DNA of 64,000 nt, from the NCBI GenBank assembly GCA_018660465.1, contig JABJKH010000103.1, positions 1 to 64,000 on the forward strand, read 5' to 3'. Every line of letters starts with the position of its first letter. Position 1 is the first letter of the stretch. Source of the stretch: Rhodospirillaceae bacterium (GTDB lineage: Bacteria; Pseudomonadota; Alphaproteobacteria; Rhodospirillales; JABJKH01). Positions 18,289-30,435 of this stretch are shown here, one piece after another. The position numbers and the translations under genes were made by a program. A model generated the notes under the pieces. It searched no databases. It was given only the letters and a program-made list of their open reading frames with translations, and had not been told where the DNA came from.

Positions 18289-18528
18289 GTGAAAACCATG
18301 AAAGCCGGGGAATTCAAGGCGAAATGCTTGAAGGTGATGGATCAAGTCTCGGACTCTGGAGACCCAGTGGTCATTACCAAGCATGGCAAGGCTGTCGCAC
18401 AGTTGGTGCCGATGACGCAAAAGCCCAAGACGTTGTTTGGGGCGATGGCAGGTGAGATCGAAATATCCGGCGACATCATTTCGCCAATTGAAGGTGAGTG
18501 GGATGCAGTACGGGGTGATGAGCGTTGA
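18289..18528 (+). CDS. Type II antitoxin, Phd/YefM family
   Basis: A 79-residue antitoxin starting at GTG 18289 behind AGGAGG. The N-terminal half (AGEFKAKCLKVMDQV, then DPVVITKHGKAVAQLVP) is the Phd/YefM DNA-binding fold. The C-terminal half (about residues 45-79, acidic, FGAMAGEIEISGDII) resembles the toxin-wrapping segment. The stop TGA overlaps the TTG start of the PIN toxin (18525-18528), the coupling usual for such modules. Expected to neutralise the toxin and repress its own promoter. Confidence 0.9.
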   Translation: MKTMKAGEFKAKCLKVMDQVSDSGDPVVITKHGKAVAQLVPMTQKPKTLFGAMAGEIEISGDIISPIEGEWDAVRGDER

Positions 18529-18932
18529 ATCTGGTATTGGCAGACACCCATGTTTTGATCTGGTTGCTTGATGGCCGGACCGCATTAGGACGGGGCACGC
18601 GTGACCTGATTGACGAGGCCTTGGGTGACGACCGCTTTTGTGTCTCTGCAATCACATTCTGGGAAGTCACGATGTTAGCCGGAAAAGGGCGAATACAACT
18701 GCAGCGGTCTCCGGAGTCTTGGCGACGTGCCGTTCTTGACCTAGGCGTCACTGAGATTCCACTCACGGGTAATGTTGTGGTGTCTGCCGCCATTCTTAGA
18801 AATTTCCACGGCGACCTGATAGACCGTTTCGTTACCGCAACGGCGATATCAAGCGACGCGGCATTGATTACTGCGGATCGACAAATTTTGGGGTGGCAGG
18901 GAGAGGCTACGACGTGGGATGCGGGAAGATAA
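18525..18932 (+). CDS. Type II toxin, PIN-domain ribonuclease (VapC family)
   Basis: A 135-residue PIN domain starting at TTG 18525 (NLVLADTHVLIWLLDGR). The acidic metal-site residues are visible: Asp in LADTHVLIW, Glu in SAITFWEVTML, Asp in GDLIDRFVTATA and Asp in ALITADRQIL. VapC toxins are Mg2+-dependent RNases that cut tRNA or rRNA. It overlaps the antitoxin by 4 bp. The frame is intact and the active residues are present, so the toxin is probably functional. Confidence 0.92.
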   Translation: MNLVLADTHVLIWLLDGRTALGRGTRDLIDEALGDDRFCVSAITFWEVTMLAGKGRIQLQRSPESWRRAVLDLGVTEIPLTGNVVVSAAILRNFHGDLIDRFVTATAISSDAALITADRQILGWQGEATTWDAGR

Positions 18933-19034
18933 GATGTGAACGCCACGTCCTCGGGATATGACTCTAGAGTCCCAATTCTAATCTTTGTGCTATATTTTCA
19001 GCACATAACAAATTTAGAAATGGGGAGTCTGTCT

Positions 19035-19616
19035 ATGCCGAATGAAATTTATACACCCACCAAAGAAGAAATAGAGGCCAGGGTTAGTCGATTTTCGGAG
19101 TTGAAGCCGATGTCGGTTGCTGATGAATTGGACTGGGTCGGTCAGGATGCGATGGATTTATTTTATGCTCGCAAGTTAATGCCGGTTATTTTGGATGATG
19201 AAAATAGTGCTTTTGGCAAAGCCGCTCCTATTATCGGTGCCGCTGGATCAACCATGTTTGTTTCAATCATGCCGCCGGGCCAAGGTCCTTGTCTGCATTC
19301 GCACAATGGAACGTTTGAGACGTTTATGGTGCTGGAAGGGACAATTGAATATCACATTGGTGAGCCTGTTGCTCACACAGTGGTTCTCAATAAATGGGAT
19401 GTATTGTCCTGTCCGCCTAAGGTTTACCGGGGGTTTAAAAATATTGGTGACAAGGATGCGGTTCAGCTCACGGTAATTACCGGGATTGGTGAGGATAGCG
19501 ACGACGTTTCGGTCCCAGATTCCATCGCCCAGCAGGCCGAGCGGGACTTTGGCAAGAAAATCGCCGAAGGTTTCCGGTCATTCTTCCACTTTGATCCGCC
19601 GCAAGCTGGGGCTTGA
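19035..19616 (+). CDS. Cupin-domain protein
   Basis: A 193-residue protein with one cupin barrel. ATG 19035 is chosen for the GGGGAG about 8 nt upstream; ATG 19020 is an in-frame alternative. Motif 1 reads GPCLHSHNGTFETFMVLEG, giving two His and a Glu as metal ligands; motif 2 contains NKWDVLSCPPKVYRGFKNIG, in which the usual His is replaced by Tyr/Arg, so metal binding may be changed. The function is not recognised; small-molecule binding or dioxygenase-like activity is typical. It is convergent with the monomeric isocitrate dehydrogenase gene and shares a terminator with it. Confidence 0.82.
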   Translation: MPNEIYTPTKEEIEARVSRFSELKPMSVADELDWVGQDAMDLFYARKLMPVILDDENSAFGKAAPIIGAAGSTMFVSIMPPGQGPCLHSHNGTFETFMVLEGTIEYHIGEPVAHTVVLNKWDVLSCPPKVYRGFKNIGDKDAVQLTVITGIGEDSDDVSVPDSIAQQAERDFGKKIAEGFRSFFHFDPPQAGA

Positions 19617-19624
19617 TTTTAAAA

Positions 19625-19656
19625 TTGGGGCCGAGGACTTTAAGCCTCGGCCCCAA
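19625..19656. terminator. Bidirectional intrinsic terminator
   Basis: A 12-bp perfect stem (19625-19636 with 19645-19656) around an 8-nt loop, in the 47 bp between convergent genes. On the minus strand the stem is followed by TTTT (after AA), which suits termination of the isocitrate dehydrogenase mRNA. The plus-strand side has a mixed A/T tail. Confidence 0.8.
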
Positions 19657-19663
19657 AATTGTA

Positions 19664-22325
<2,662 letters not shown>

Positions 22326-25300
22326 GTGAAACCTGGAGTCGATGCCCACGTGGACGCTTCCTTAGAGCTTTTTAACGCCGCTTTCGAGCAGGACGCGATG
22401 GGCATGGCACTGCGGGCCGTTGACCCGCAACACTCGCTTTGGCTACGCGTAAACCAGAAGCTTTGCGATATGCTCGGCTACACACGTGAGGAAATGTTAA
22501 AGCTAACATCTCTTGAAGTTTCCGTGCCCGAAGATCGGCCAACTGTCATAGAGTTTAATGAAAGGCTTCGGAACGGAGAACTGGAAAGCTATTCGCGTGA
22601 AAAACAATATGTGCGAAAAGATGGCACCACAATATGGACAAATATCTGTTTAACGGCGGTCCATGATGCGGACGGGAAACCGACACAAATTATTGCAATA
22701 ATTCAGGATATCTCTGAACGCAAAGCGGCGGAGGATGCATTAAAAATATCGGAAGAGACACTTAGGGCTGCGCTTGAAAGTATTCCTCAGGGAGTTGCTC
22801 TCTACGACGCGGATGACAAGCTCGTAGTGGTGAACGAAAATTACTTCAAAGCCCGCCCCGACCTGCGCAAATTTGCCAAACCTGGAATTACCTTTAAAGA
22901 GCTTCTGTATAAATCGGACGAAAGTGGTGAACGTAATGCTGCTCAAGGTGAGAGCAAACTATCCGTTGAAGAAAGGCTTGCGTGGCACAAAAACCCTCAT
23001 GGGCCAATGTATGTGAAGCAGCCTGACGGGAGAACGTATCAGGTTGATGAAGTCAAAACATCAGCGGGCGGTATCGCTTTTATTCGTACAGATATTACCG
23101 AGTTAAAGAAATCGGAAAGCCTACTCAGGACCGCAGTTGAAAGCATCCCTGACGGATTTGCCCTATTTGATTCCGATGACAGGCTTACGCTTGTAAATGA
23201 AAATTTTTTTAAGGGTCGGTCTGAACTAAAAGAAAAATTGAAATTGGGGATGACTTTTGAGGAGATGGTCATTCTTAGAGAGGAGTTTCGACTTAGTGAA
23301 AAGGAATTGGGGACTGGTCTTTTAGAAAAAGAAGAACGAATCAGGCGCCATAAAAGCCCTCAGGGGCCTTATCAATCGCCCCGATCTGATGGCCGGACGT
23401 TGCAAATTAATGAAGTTAAAACACCAGATGGCGGGATCGCAATTATCCGTACGGATGTTTCAGACCTGAAACGAGCAGAAGACTCATTAGCGCAAAGTGA
23501 AGAACTTTACCGGACTCTTGTCGATTCCTCTCCCAACGCGATCTATTTCCATAAAGATGAAAAAATTATTTATGCCAATCCGGCCATGGCAACATTATTG
23601 GGGGTTAAGTCTGCCGATGAATTAGTCGGTCGGTCAGCATTGCAGCATGTTCCAAAAGACATTCAAGAAACCATCAAGAATCGATGGCATTCCATGCTTG
23701 AGACCGGCAAAACAGCGGGCATGCTGGATCAGAAATTTATCAAAGATGATGGCAGTGTCATAGACGTGGCGGCGCAGGGAACTCGGATCAGCTACATGAG
23801 TGAACCTGCCATTATGATCATTGCTCTTGATATTACAGAGCGAAAATTGGCCGAGGAAGCTAGAGACCGGCTTTCCCAAGCTGTTGAAGCGTTGCCAGTC
23901 GGCGTTGCGCTATTTGACAGCGACGATAGGTTGTCATTTTTCAATGCTTGCTATCGCGAACAAATGGCGGTTATGGCCGATATTCTTAGGCCCGGGGTAA
24001 GCTATGAAGAAATGATACGAACGATAGTCGCTCGTCGACCTGTCAAGAATGCGCGCGGTCGAGAAGAGGAATTCATTCAAGAAAGGGTAAAACATCACCG
24101 TAATCCAACAAAGCCCGTTGATATTATGCGTGATCACAGGTGGTTGCAGGCTAATGAGACTCGTCTTGATGATGGCAGTATATTTACAATTGTTAGCGAT
24201 ATCACAGAGTTAAAAAATACGCAGGTAGCCTTACAAAATGCCAATGATGAATTGGAAGAGAGAATTGCTGAACGGACGGCCCACCTGGAATCTGAAATTA
24301 ATGAACGAAAACGTACGGAATTAGAACTCCGTACAAGTGAGGAACGATTCCGAACTCTTCTCGATACGGCCAACTATGGCATTCTCGTTCACCGCAATCG
24401 TGTGCCGCTTTATGCTAATAATGCTCTGGCCAAACTGTACGGATACAATTCTCCGGATGAAGTTTTGGCCTTGGACTCAACAAAGGATCTAACCCATCCA
24501 GATTTTGAAGAGGGCACCCACGAAGCGCGTCTTGGCAATGAACGTGTGATTGCCGACAAAGAAACCAAAGGTGTGAAGCGGAACGGAGCTACATTCTGGG
24601 AGGACCGTCGCTCGTTTGTGATTGACTGGGACGGAGAAAAGGCCATTTGCTCCATTCGTTCAGACATCGACGAACGCAAAAGAACGCAGAACGCGCTGCT
24701 GGAAGCAAAATTAGAGGCTGAGACCTTAAGCCAGGTGAAAACCGATTTCTTGGCCAATATGAGCCACGAACTGCGCACCCCGCTAAATGCGGTTATTGGC
24801 TTTTCCGAGGCTATTTTGGGACAAACGTTCGGCCCCATTGCCAATGAGAAGCAAGAGGAATACATCCAAGATATCAATAATTCCGGCATCCATTTATTGA
24901 AGTTGATCAACGACATACTCGACGTGACGGCCATCGAAGAAGGCAAGCTGGATTTACAAGATAATCAAGTGGAAATCCGTCCATTGGTCAAAGAAATTTC
25001 TAAAATGGTGCAGCCGAGGGCCAAGGCTGGAAACGTGACGGTATCCAGTGAGGTCGGAGAAAACTTATTTGCCCTACGTGGAGACGAGCGTCGTTTTAAA
25101 CAAATCTTATTAAACTTACTTACCAACGGGATCAAATTTACCCCCGGTGGCGGGGAAGTCACACTTAAGTGCCACTTGGACGGGCAAGGCCAAATGATCT
25201 TCGTTGTGACAGACAATGGCATCGGTATGAATGAAGCTGGTATCCAGATCGCCCTTGAACCCTTTGGGCAGGTTGATGAGGCGTTGGACCGGAAATACGA

Positions 25301-25433
25301 AGGAACGGGGCTTGGCCTACCCTTAACGAAACAATTGGTGGAGTCCCATGAGGGGCATTTAGAAGTTTATAGCGAACTTGGAACTGGCACGACGGTTACT
25401 GTTGCGTTTCCAAAAGAAAGGGTAATTCATTAG
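22326..25433 (+). CDS. Soluble multi-PAS sensor histidine kinase
   Basis: A 1035-residue kinase with no membrane segment, so it senses a cytoplasmic signal. Six PAS modules can be read: about 10-135 (ending [12 protein letters not shown]), 145-258 ([20 protein letters not shown]), 265-378 ([20 protein letters not shown]), 390-510, 518-630 ([20 protein letters not shown]) and 670-785. A coiled coil of about 30 residues ([21 protein letters not shown]) precedes the last. HisKA His is about residue 813 ([15 protein letters not shown]). N-box ([13 protein letters not shown]), DNGIGM and EGTGLGLPL complete the ATPase. Modules 2, 3 and 5 are alike and probably arose by duplication. GTG 22326 is preceded by AAGAGGA. 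No response regulator is adjacent. Confidence 0.95.
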   Translation: MKPGVDAHVDASLELFNAAFEQDAMGMALRAVDPQHSLWLRVNQKLCDMLGYTREEMLKLTSLEVSVPEDRPTVIEFNERLRNGELESYSREKQYVRKDGTTIWTNICLTAVHDADGKPTQIIAIIQDISERKAAEDALKISEETLRAALESIPQGVALYDADDKLVVVNENYFKARPDLRKFAKPGITFKELLYKSDESGERNAAQGESKLSVEERLAWHKNPHGPMYVKQPDGRTYQVDEVKTSAGGIAFIRTDITELKKSESLLRTAVESIPDGFALFDSDDRLTLVNENFFKGRSELKEKLKLGMTFEEMVILREEFRLSEKELGTGLLEKEERIRRHKSPQGPYQSPRSDGRTLQINEVKTPDGGIAIIRTDVSDLKRAEDSLAQSEELYRTLVDSSPNAIYFHKDEKIIYANPAMATLLGVKSADELVGRSALQHVPKDIQETIKNRWHSMLETGKTAGMLDQKFIKDDGSVIDVAAQGTRISYMSEPAIMIIALDITERKLAEEARDRLSQAVEALPVGVALFDSDDRLSFFNACYREQMAVMADILRPGVSYEEMIRTIVARRPVKNARGREEEFIQERVKHHRNPTKPVDIMRDHRWLQANETRLDDGSIFTIVSDITELKNTQVALQNANDELEERIAERTAHLESEINERKRTELELRTSEERFRTLLDTANYGILVHRNRVPLYANNALAKLYGYNSPDEVLALDSTKDLTHPDFEEGTHEARLGNERVIADKETKGVKRNGATFWEDRRSFVIDWDGEKAICSIRSDIDERKRTQNALLEAKLEAETLSQVKTDFLANMSHELRTPLNAVIGFSEAILGQTFGPIANEKQEEYIQDINNSGIHLLKLINDILDVTAIEEGKLDLQDNQVEIRPLVKEISKMVQPRAKAGNVTVSSEVGENLFALRGDERRFKQILLNLLTNGIKFTPGGGEVTLKCHLDGQGQMIFVVTDNGIGMNEAGIQIALEPFGQVDEALDRKYEGTGLGLPLTKQLVESHEGHLEVYSELGTGTTVTVAFPKERVIH

Positions 25434-25516
25434 TCCTTGAAGGTTGCACATCAGGCGGCGTTTGCTTAAAGCACGGTGATTCAATTCCCGTCTTTTATTT
25501 TTCGGAAAAATACCCG

Positions 25517-26731
25517 ATGGCAAAAATTAAAGTTCAAAATCCTGTCGTTGAACTCGATGGTGACGAGATGACTCGAATCATCTGGCAATTCATCAAGGAC
25601 AAACTTGTCCTGCCCTATTTGGATATTGATTTGAGATATTATGATCTCAATGTTCAAAATCGGGACGAGACCGATGATCAAATCACCGTTGATGCAGCCA
25701 ACGCGATCAAAGAACATGGGGTCGGCGTTAAGTGCGCGACCATCACGCCGACGGCGGCTCGGGTCGAGGAATTTGGCTTGAAAAAAATGTGGCGTTCGCC
25801 GAATGGAACGCTTAGGAACATCATCGGTGGCACGATCTTCCGTGAGCCAATCGTTTGTAAAAATGTCCCCCGTTTGGTGCCGGGCTGGACCAGCCCGTAT
25901 GTCATCGGTCGTCATGCTTTCGGAGATCAATACGCAGCGACAGATATTGTCGTTCCCGGTAACGGCAAGCTGACCATGAAGTTTGAAGGCGAAGACGGCC
26001 AGGTCATTGAGCGTGAGGTCTATAATTTTCAGGATGGCGGCGGCGTAGCGCTTTGCATGTATAACGTCGATGAGAGCATCCGAGGATTCGCCCGATCCAG
26101 CTTTAATTACGGCCTTGATCGCGGTTGGCCTGTCTTTTTGTCGCACAAGGATACGATCCTTAAACAATATGACGGGCGCTTCCGCGATTTGTTCCAAGAA
26201 GTATTTGAGCAAGAATTCGAAGATGCTTTTAAAGCCAAGGACATCTTCTACGAACATCGTTTGATCGATGATATGGTTGCGTCTGCCCTAAAATGGTCGG
26301 GTGAGTTCGTTTGGGCGGCGAAGAACTATGACGGCGACGTTCAGTCTGATACAGCAGCCCAAGGGTTCGGGTCGCTCGGCATGATGTCATCGGTACTTAT
26401 GACGCCAGATGGTAAGACGATTGAAGCGGAAGCAGCGCACGGCACCGTTACCCGCCATTACCGCCTGCATCAAGAAGGCAAAGAAACTTCGACCAACCCT
26501 ATTGCTTCCATTTTTGCTTGGACGCGGGCTTTGTATTACCGCGGCAAGTTTGACGAGACCCCTGAGGTTATGAACTTCGCCGAGACCCTTGAAAAAGTCT
26601 GTATTAACACCGTTGAGTCAGGCGACATGACGAAAGATTTGGCAATTCTTATCGGCCCTGACCAAGGTTGGCTGACAACCCAGAAGTTTCTTGCCAAGCT
26701 GGATGAGGGTCTGCAAGCGGCCATGGACTAA
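25517..26731 (+). CDS. icd: NADP-dependent isocitrate dehydrogenase, homodimeric (eukaryote-like) type
   Basis: A 404-residue enzyme of the dimeric isocitrate dehydrogenase subfamily shared by eukaryotes and many alphaproteobacteria. The start ([21 protein letters not shown]) is highly conserved. Substrate residues lie in [23 protein letters not shown] (Ser and Arg of the SxN-R cluster); metal Asp residues are in [12 protein letters not shown] and the following region; [13 protein letters not shown] is the NADP-binding loop. It catalyses the same step as the monomeric enzyme encoded at 19664-21889. The start lies 83 bp after the kinase and its own promoter is likely. Length and motifs are normal. 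Confidence 0.96.
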   Translation: MAKIKVQNPVVELDGDEMTRIIWQFIKDKLVLPYLDIDLRYYDLNVQNRDETDDQITVDAANAIKEHGVGVKCATITPTAARVEEFGLKKMWRSPNGTLRNIIGGTIFREPIVCKNVPRLVPGWTSPYVIGRHAFGDQYAATDIVVPGNGKLTMKFEGEDGQVIEREVYNFQDGGGVALCMYNVDESIRGFARSSFNYGLDRGWPVFLSHKDTILKQYDGRFRDLFQEVFEQEFEDAFKAKDIFYEHRLIDDMVASALKWSGEFVWAAKNYDGDVQSDTAAQGFGSLGMMSSVLMTPDGKTIEAEAAHGTVTRHYRLHQEGKETSTNPIASIFAWTRALYYRGKFDETPEVMNFAETLEKVCINTVESGDMTKDLAILIGPDQGWLTTQKFLAKLDEGLQAAMD

Positions 26732-26758
26732 ATGCAGGCTAAATATCAGCTTTGGTGC

Positions 26759-26787
26759 TTGACGTCAGGGGCCGCGTAGCCTAAAAC
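26759..26787 (+). promoter_or_regulatory. Candidate sigma-70-type promoter of rpmB
   Basis: TTGACG at 26759-26764 and TAAAAC at 26782-26787 with a 17-bp spacer, about 30 bp before the rpmB start. Spacing and the -35 are good, the -10 is moderate. Confidence 0.4.
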
Positions 26788-26816
26788 CCGGCCTTCGAAT
26801 TAAGAGGACAAGATCA

Positions 26817-27110
26817 ATGGCAAGACGTTGTGATATCACCGGCAAGGGCGTTCTATCGGGCAATAATGTGAGCCATGCTCATAATAAAACTCGGCGGCGC
26901 TATTTGCCTAACATTCAGACCATTTCGGTTCTGAGCGAAGCGCTTGATAGCTCGGTGCGCTTGCGCCTGAGCACATCGGCCATTCGTTCCATTGAGCACA
27001 GTGGTGGATTAGATGCCTACCTTTTGGATGCCGCCGATAAAAATTTGGCGCCTGAGGGTTTGCGTTTGAAAAAGCGGATCAAGAAGGCATTGGCTTCGAA
27101 AGCCGCCTAA
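26817..27110 (+). CDS. rpmB: 50S ribosomal protein L28
   Basis: Large-subunit protein L28, 97 residues, longer than the 78 of E. coli and typical of alphaproteobacteria. It begins ARRCDITGKGVLSGNNVSHAHNKTRR, the L28 signature that includes the conserved NNVSHA. Basic C-terminus (RLKKRIKKALASKAA). A good ribosome site (GAGGACAAG) precedes ATG 26817. It is monocistronic, ended by a strong hairpin. Confidence 0.97.
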   Translation: MARRCDITGKGVLSGNNVSHAHNKTRRRYLPNIQTISVLSEALDSSVRLRLSTSAIRSIEHSGGLDAYLLDAADKNLAPEGLRLKKRIKKALASKAA

Positions 27111-27142
27111 CGGACCTGATCTTTAAATAAACGTAATTTTAA

Positions 27143-27167
27143 AACCCGCCTATCCGGCGGGTTTTTT
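27143..27167 (+). terminator. Intrinsic terminator of rpmB
   Basis: An 8-bp stem AACCCGCC (27143-27150) / GGCGGGTT (27156-27163), 5-nt loop, and an unbroken T tract from 27162 to 27167. Located 32 bp after the rpmB stop. Confidence 0.92.
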
Positions 27168-27234
27168 CGTGGTTGCTATTGTAAACCAATTATCTGCAAA
27201 ATAAATTAACGATGTAAATTTTAGGGGAAATTAA

Positions 27235-27714
27235 ATGACCGACGAAACTGTACAAAAAATTAGTACGACAGGGCCGGGAGAGGGAAATTTTTACCCTGCC
27301 GGATTTAACGAAGTTTACGTGAAGGTTCGGGCCGAAGATTCCGGTGGGACTTTTGAGCTTATTGAGGAAGTTTGTAAACCGGGTTTTGTTTCCCGCCTGC
27401 ATCGACATGATACTCGATCACAGACGTTTTATATCGTCGAAGGCAGCGCCGAATTTATTGTCGATGGGAAATCTTTTGCCGCCAAAGCGGGATCCAGCAT
27501 TCATGTGCCCCCCGGTGTGCCTCATAAGATCACTTCAGACGATGGCATGAAAATGCTGATGATCTATTGCAAGGCCGGTTTGGAAAATTTATTTGCCGCG
27601 GTTCATGCCCTAACACCTGAGGAAGCCAAGGACCCGGAATTTACCGCAGCCCTATCCCGTACTCACGACACCATCATGATGGATGATGCGAGCCAAGGGA
27701 CTGTGCTGGGCTAG
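27235..27714 (+). CDS. Cupin-domain protein
   Basis: Single-domain cupin, 159 residues, ATG 27235 behind AGGGGAAA. Motif 1 is SRLHRHDTRSQTFYIVEGSAEFIV (His, His and a Gln where Glu is usual); motif 2 is GSSIHVPPGVPHKITSD with the final His. Both motifs look able to bind metal. The specific activity is not recognised. It is followed by a convergent ion-channel gene with 10 bp between stops. Confidence 0.85.
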   Translation: MTDETVQKISTTGPGEGNFYPAGFNEVYVKVRAEDSGGTFELIEEVCKPGFVSRLHRHDTRSQTFYIVEGSAEFIVDGKSFAAKAGSSIHVPPGVPHKITSDDGMKMLMIYCKAGLENLFAAVHALTPEEAKDPEFTAALSRTHDTIMMDDASQGTVLG

Positions 27715-27724
27715 CGCCCTCGGC

Positions 27725-28540
27725 CTATTTAGATTTTTCTTCCAGCAATCGCCGAACGATGGCAAGTTCCTGGCGCACCGCGGTTAATTCCTGACGGATC
27801 GCTTCTGTGTCTTCGTGTACGCTGTCGACTTCTCGATGGATGACCTCTTCTTCTTCCATATGTTGGGTCTGCATAGCGTCGACGATGATGCCGATGAACA
27901 AATTTAGAATGGCAAAGCTGGTAATCAGGATAAACGGCACAAAGAATACCCAAGCCGAGGGGTGGACCTCCATCACAGGACGAACAATTCCCATCGACCA
28001 GCTTTCCAAGGTCATGATCTGAAACAGCGAATACATGCTTTCGCCAATGGTGCCGAACCATTGCGGGTGCGAAGTGCCGTATAAATTCGTTGTAAGAACC
28101 GCACCGATATAGAATACCAGCAAAATGATAGCCCCAACACTCAGCATCCCGGGGATGGCGGTGATGAGAGCCTGAACGACCCGACGCATTTGCGGCACGA
28201 CTGAAATAAGGCGAAGGGTTCTAAGGATTCGGAGGGCGCGCAGGACCGAAAGCCCGCTTGTTGATGGCAATAAAGCAATGCTGACAATCACGAAGTCGAA
28301 AACATTCCAGCCGTTTTTGAAAAAACCTATTCCGCGGTACTGAAGTTTCGCCAGGATTTCGATGGTAAACATCGTCAATACGAAAACGTCGAATTTGTGC
28401 AGCAGGGCACCATAGGGGTTCGTTACGTCGGGCACCGTTTCAAGACCCAGGGTAATCGCGTTTAAAACGATAAGGGCGGTAATAAACCGTTGAAAGATGT
28501 CCCCTTCAACCAGGTTGCAGATGCGCTCGCGAATTTTCAT
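27725..28540 (-). CDS. Voltage-gated sodium channel, NaChBac/NavAb type
   Basis: A 271-residue six-helix channel subunit expected to form a homotetramer in the inner membrane. S4 is LRALRILRTLRLISVV, with Arg every third residue as in a voltage sensor. The pore loop carries TLESWSMG (about residue 178), identical to the selectivity filter of the sodium channel NavAb. S6 ends INLFIGIIVDAMQ-like (AILNLFIGIIVDAMQ). A C-terminal coiled coil (about residues 225-268, Glu/Arg heptads ending VRRLLEEKSK) should hold the tetramer together, as in that family. Physiological role in bacteria: motility and pH or Na+ homeostasis have been proposed. Confidence 0.93.
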   Translation of the reverse strand: MKIRERICNLVEGDIFQRFITALIVLNAITLGLETVPDVTNPYGALLHKFDVFVLTMFTIEILAKLQYRGIGFFKNGWNVFDFVIVSIALLPSTSGLSVLRALRILRTLRLISVVPQMRRVVQALITAIPGMLSVGAIILLVFYIGAVLTTNLYGTSHPQWFGTIGESMYSLFQIMTLESWSMGIVRPVMEVHPSAWVFFVPFILITSFAILNLFIGIIVDAMQTQHMEEEEVIHREVDSVHEDTEAIRQELTAVRQELAIVRRLLEEKSK

Positions 28541-28650
28541 GTAAATACAATATAGCTGTTATTGATCGGTTGTCCCGCCTGAGAAGATAGTGAAAATTTT
28601 CTTCAGAGCAATACACCGACAGAGAATTTTTCATGAAATCTAGGTCTGCC

Positions 28651-28962
28651 TTACATCTCCATACCGGCTGATCGCGCTGCCACATTCTCCCAGTGCTCAC
28701 CGGCAGCAATTAAACAGGTCGTACCGGAAGGCTGAGTTGCGACGATAGACCAAGATCCTTTGGATGACTTAAAAACTTCAATCATCGAGCCTGAATTTGT
28801 AAGCCCCATAGAAACCGGCTGCTCCTGATACATTTTTTCCAATGCAGCGATAACCTTAACGCGTTCATCACAAAAAGTCTGGGGAGGCTGCGCAGATTTT
28901 GCCGAATTAGAAACCGTGGCGACCAATAACGCGCCGACGAATATTGATTTTAAGAACTTCAT
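28651..28962 (-). CDS. Small exported protein of unknown function
   Basis: A 103-residue protein from ATG 28962, preceded by AAAGGAGA at good spacing. N-terminal signal peptide KFLKSIFVGALLVATVSNSAKSA, so the mature protein of about 80 residues is periplasmic. It has two Cys (about residues 31 and 80) that could pair, and the phrases FKSSKGSWSIVATQPSG and CLIAAGEHWE. This last pattern is common among small alphaproteobacterial periplasmic proteins with no assigned function. No further function can be given. It stands alone between the channel gene and the Fe-S protein gene. Confidence 0.75.
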   Translation of the reverse strand: MKFLKSIFVGALLVATVSNSAKSAQPPQTFCDERVKVIAALEKMYQEQPVSMGLTNSGSMIEVFKSSKGSWSIVATQPSGTTCLIAAGEHWENVAARSAGMEM

Positions 28963-29138
28963 AGCTGTCTCCTTTCTGGACACTTTTCCCCTCATTTCTT
29001 GAGGGTCTCTCTACGTCTTTATCCTAAAACACGAAGCGTTAAATTTTCCATAATAATTGTTCAAATGTTGAAAATTGCAAAACATTGAGCCGCAATTTAG
29101 GGTGGGTTTAACCGAGTCTCATTGGAAATATAAATATC

Positions 29139-30428
29139 ATGACAACCACCGCATTTTTAGAAGGCCTGGAGCAGCGTACCCAAGACATCTTTGATCGTTG
29201 TACCCGCTGCGGAAAATGCGTTGACGTTTGTCCTATGACGGAAGCGGCTGATGTGGATGTTACGGATTCGAAGGCAGTGATAAAAGCCACATTGGATATT
29301 CTTGGTGGGGGCAAGGGCAGTGTAGCGGCGGAACGCTGGGCCACCAAGTGTTCGCTAAGTGGGGCTTGTATTCGGGCCTGCGAAGACGGCGTTAATCCAC
29401 GCTTTATGTTATCGTTGGTGCGCGCACAGATTGGTAAGCGGGCAGGCGACGAAGCATCGCGTCGGTCTAGTGTTAAAGCCTTCCAAGATATGAGTCAGGG
29501 CGTAAAGGTTCTATCACGCCTTCAATTACCGCCAGACCTTCTCCTGCAGTTGGGGCAGCTTCCTGATGCTGACGACGGGCAAGAGACGCCTGATGTCGTG
29601 TTCTATACCGGCTGTAACGTTCTCAGGACCCCACATATCGCTCTGTTGGCCTTGGACATCATGGACGCGTTAGGCGTGAGCTATCGGGTCATGGGAGGAC
29701 CGTCACATTGCTGTGGCGTCATTCAGCTTCGGACCGGCGATACGGCGAATTCTGGCCGTATGGGAGAGAGTACGCTGAGCAAATTTTCCGCCACCAAGAC
29801 TGGCAAGGTATTATCCTGGTGCCCGTCATGCATGATCCAGATGGACGAATTCGCGATGCCGAGTGCCGACCCGTCGAATACCGGGTTTGATCTGACCATG
29901 TTTGTCAGTTTTCTGGAAAGCCGTATTGATGATCTTAAGGCGCTCATGACCAGGCCGGTTAATAAGCGCGTGGGCTTGCACGAACATTCAAGCGTGGAAG
30001 AGGTAAATAAGACTGCGATAAAGCTATTAGAGGCAGTTCCCGGGGTTGAATACGTGAATTTGGAACAACCCATCATTGGCTATTCTTGTACGGGCCTGAA
30101 GGCGATGCCAGACTACAAGAAAGAATTACACGCAGGACAATTACAGGCTGCGGCGGATTTAGGTGTTACAACGCTGGCAGGTGTATACCACGTCTGTCAT
30201 CGGGAACTCTGTTCGCATGAGAATGACTGGCCGTTTGAGGTCGTTAATTTTCTCGAGATAATCGGCGAAAGCATGGGGATTCACCGGCCGGATATCTTTA
30301 AACGCTATCGCATGAGCCAGGACGCAGATGTAGTAATTGCTGAAACCCAGGACCTTGCGGATGCAAATGGCTTGGCCCCGGACGAAGTCCGGGACGTTAT
30401 CGAAAATCAGTGGATATTGGGACGCTAA
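29139..30428 (+). CDS. (Fe-S)-binding CCG-domain oxidoreductase subunit (HdrD/GlpC-like)
   Basis: A 429-residue cytoplasmic or membrane-associated electron-transfer protein. A ferredoxin cluster CTRCGKCVDVCP (residues 21-32) binds one 4Fe-4S; the second site KCSLSGACIRAC (about residues 70-81) departs from CxxCxxCxxxC. The C-terminal part has a first CCG motif, FYTGCNVL with GGPSHCCGV and WCPSCMIQ. The second region (YSCTGLK, then HVCHRELCSHENDW) lacks the expected CC pair, suggesting an altered cluster site. Relatives pair with flavin dehydrogenases (glycerol-3-phosphate, lactate, heterodisulfide). None is adjacent, so the partner is unknown. The ribosome site is weak. Confidence 0.85.
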   Translation: MTTTAFLEGLEQRTQDIFDRCTRCGKCVDVCPMTEAADVDVTDSKAVIKATLDILGGGKGSVAAERWATKCSLSGACIRACEDGVNPRFMLSLVRAQIGKRAGDEASRRSSVKAFQDMSQGVKVLSRLQLPPDLLLQLGQLPDADDGQETPDVVFYTGCNVLRTPHIALLALDIMDALGVSYRVMGGPSHCCGVIQLRTGDTANSGRMGESTLSKFSATKTGKVLSWCPSCMIQMDEFAMPSADPSNTGFDLTMFVSFLESRIDDLKALMTRPVNKRVGLHEHSSVEEVNKTAIKLLEAVPGVEYVNLEQPIIGYSCTGLKAMPDYKKELHAGQLQAAADLGVTTLAGVYHVCHRELCSHENDWPFEVVNFLEIIGESMGIHRPDIFKRYRMSQDADVVIAETQDLADANGLAPDEVRDVIENQWILGR

Positions 30429-30435
30429 GCCCTCG

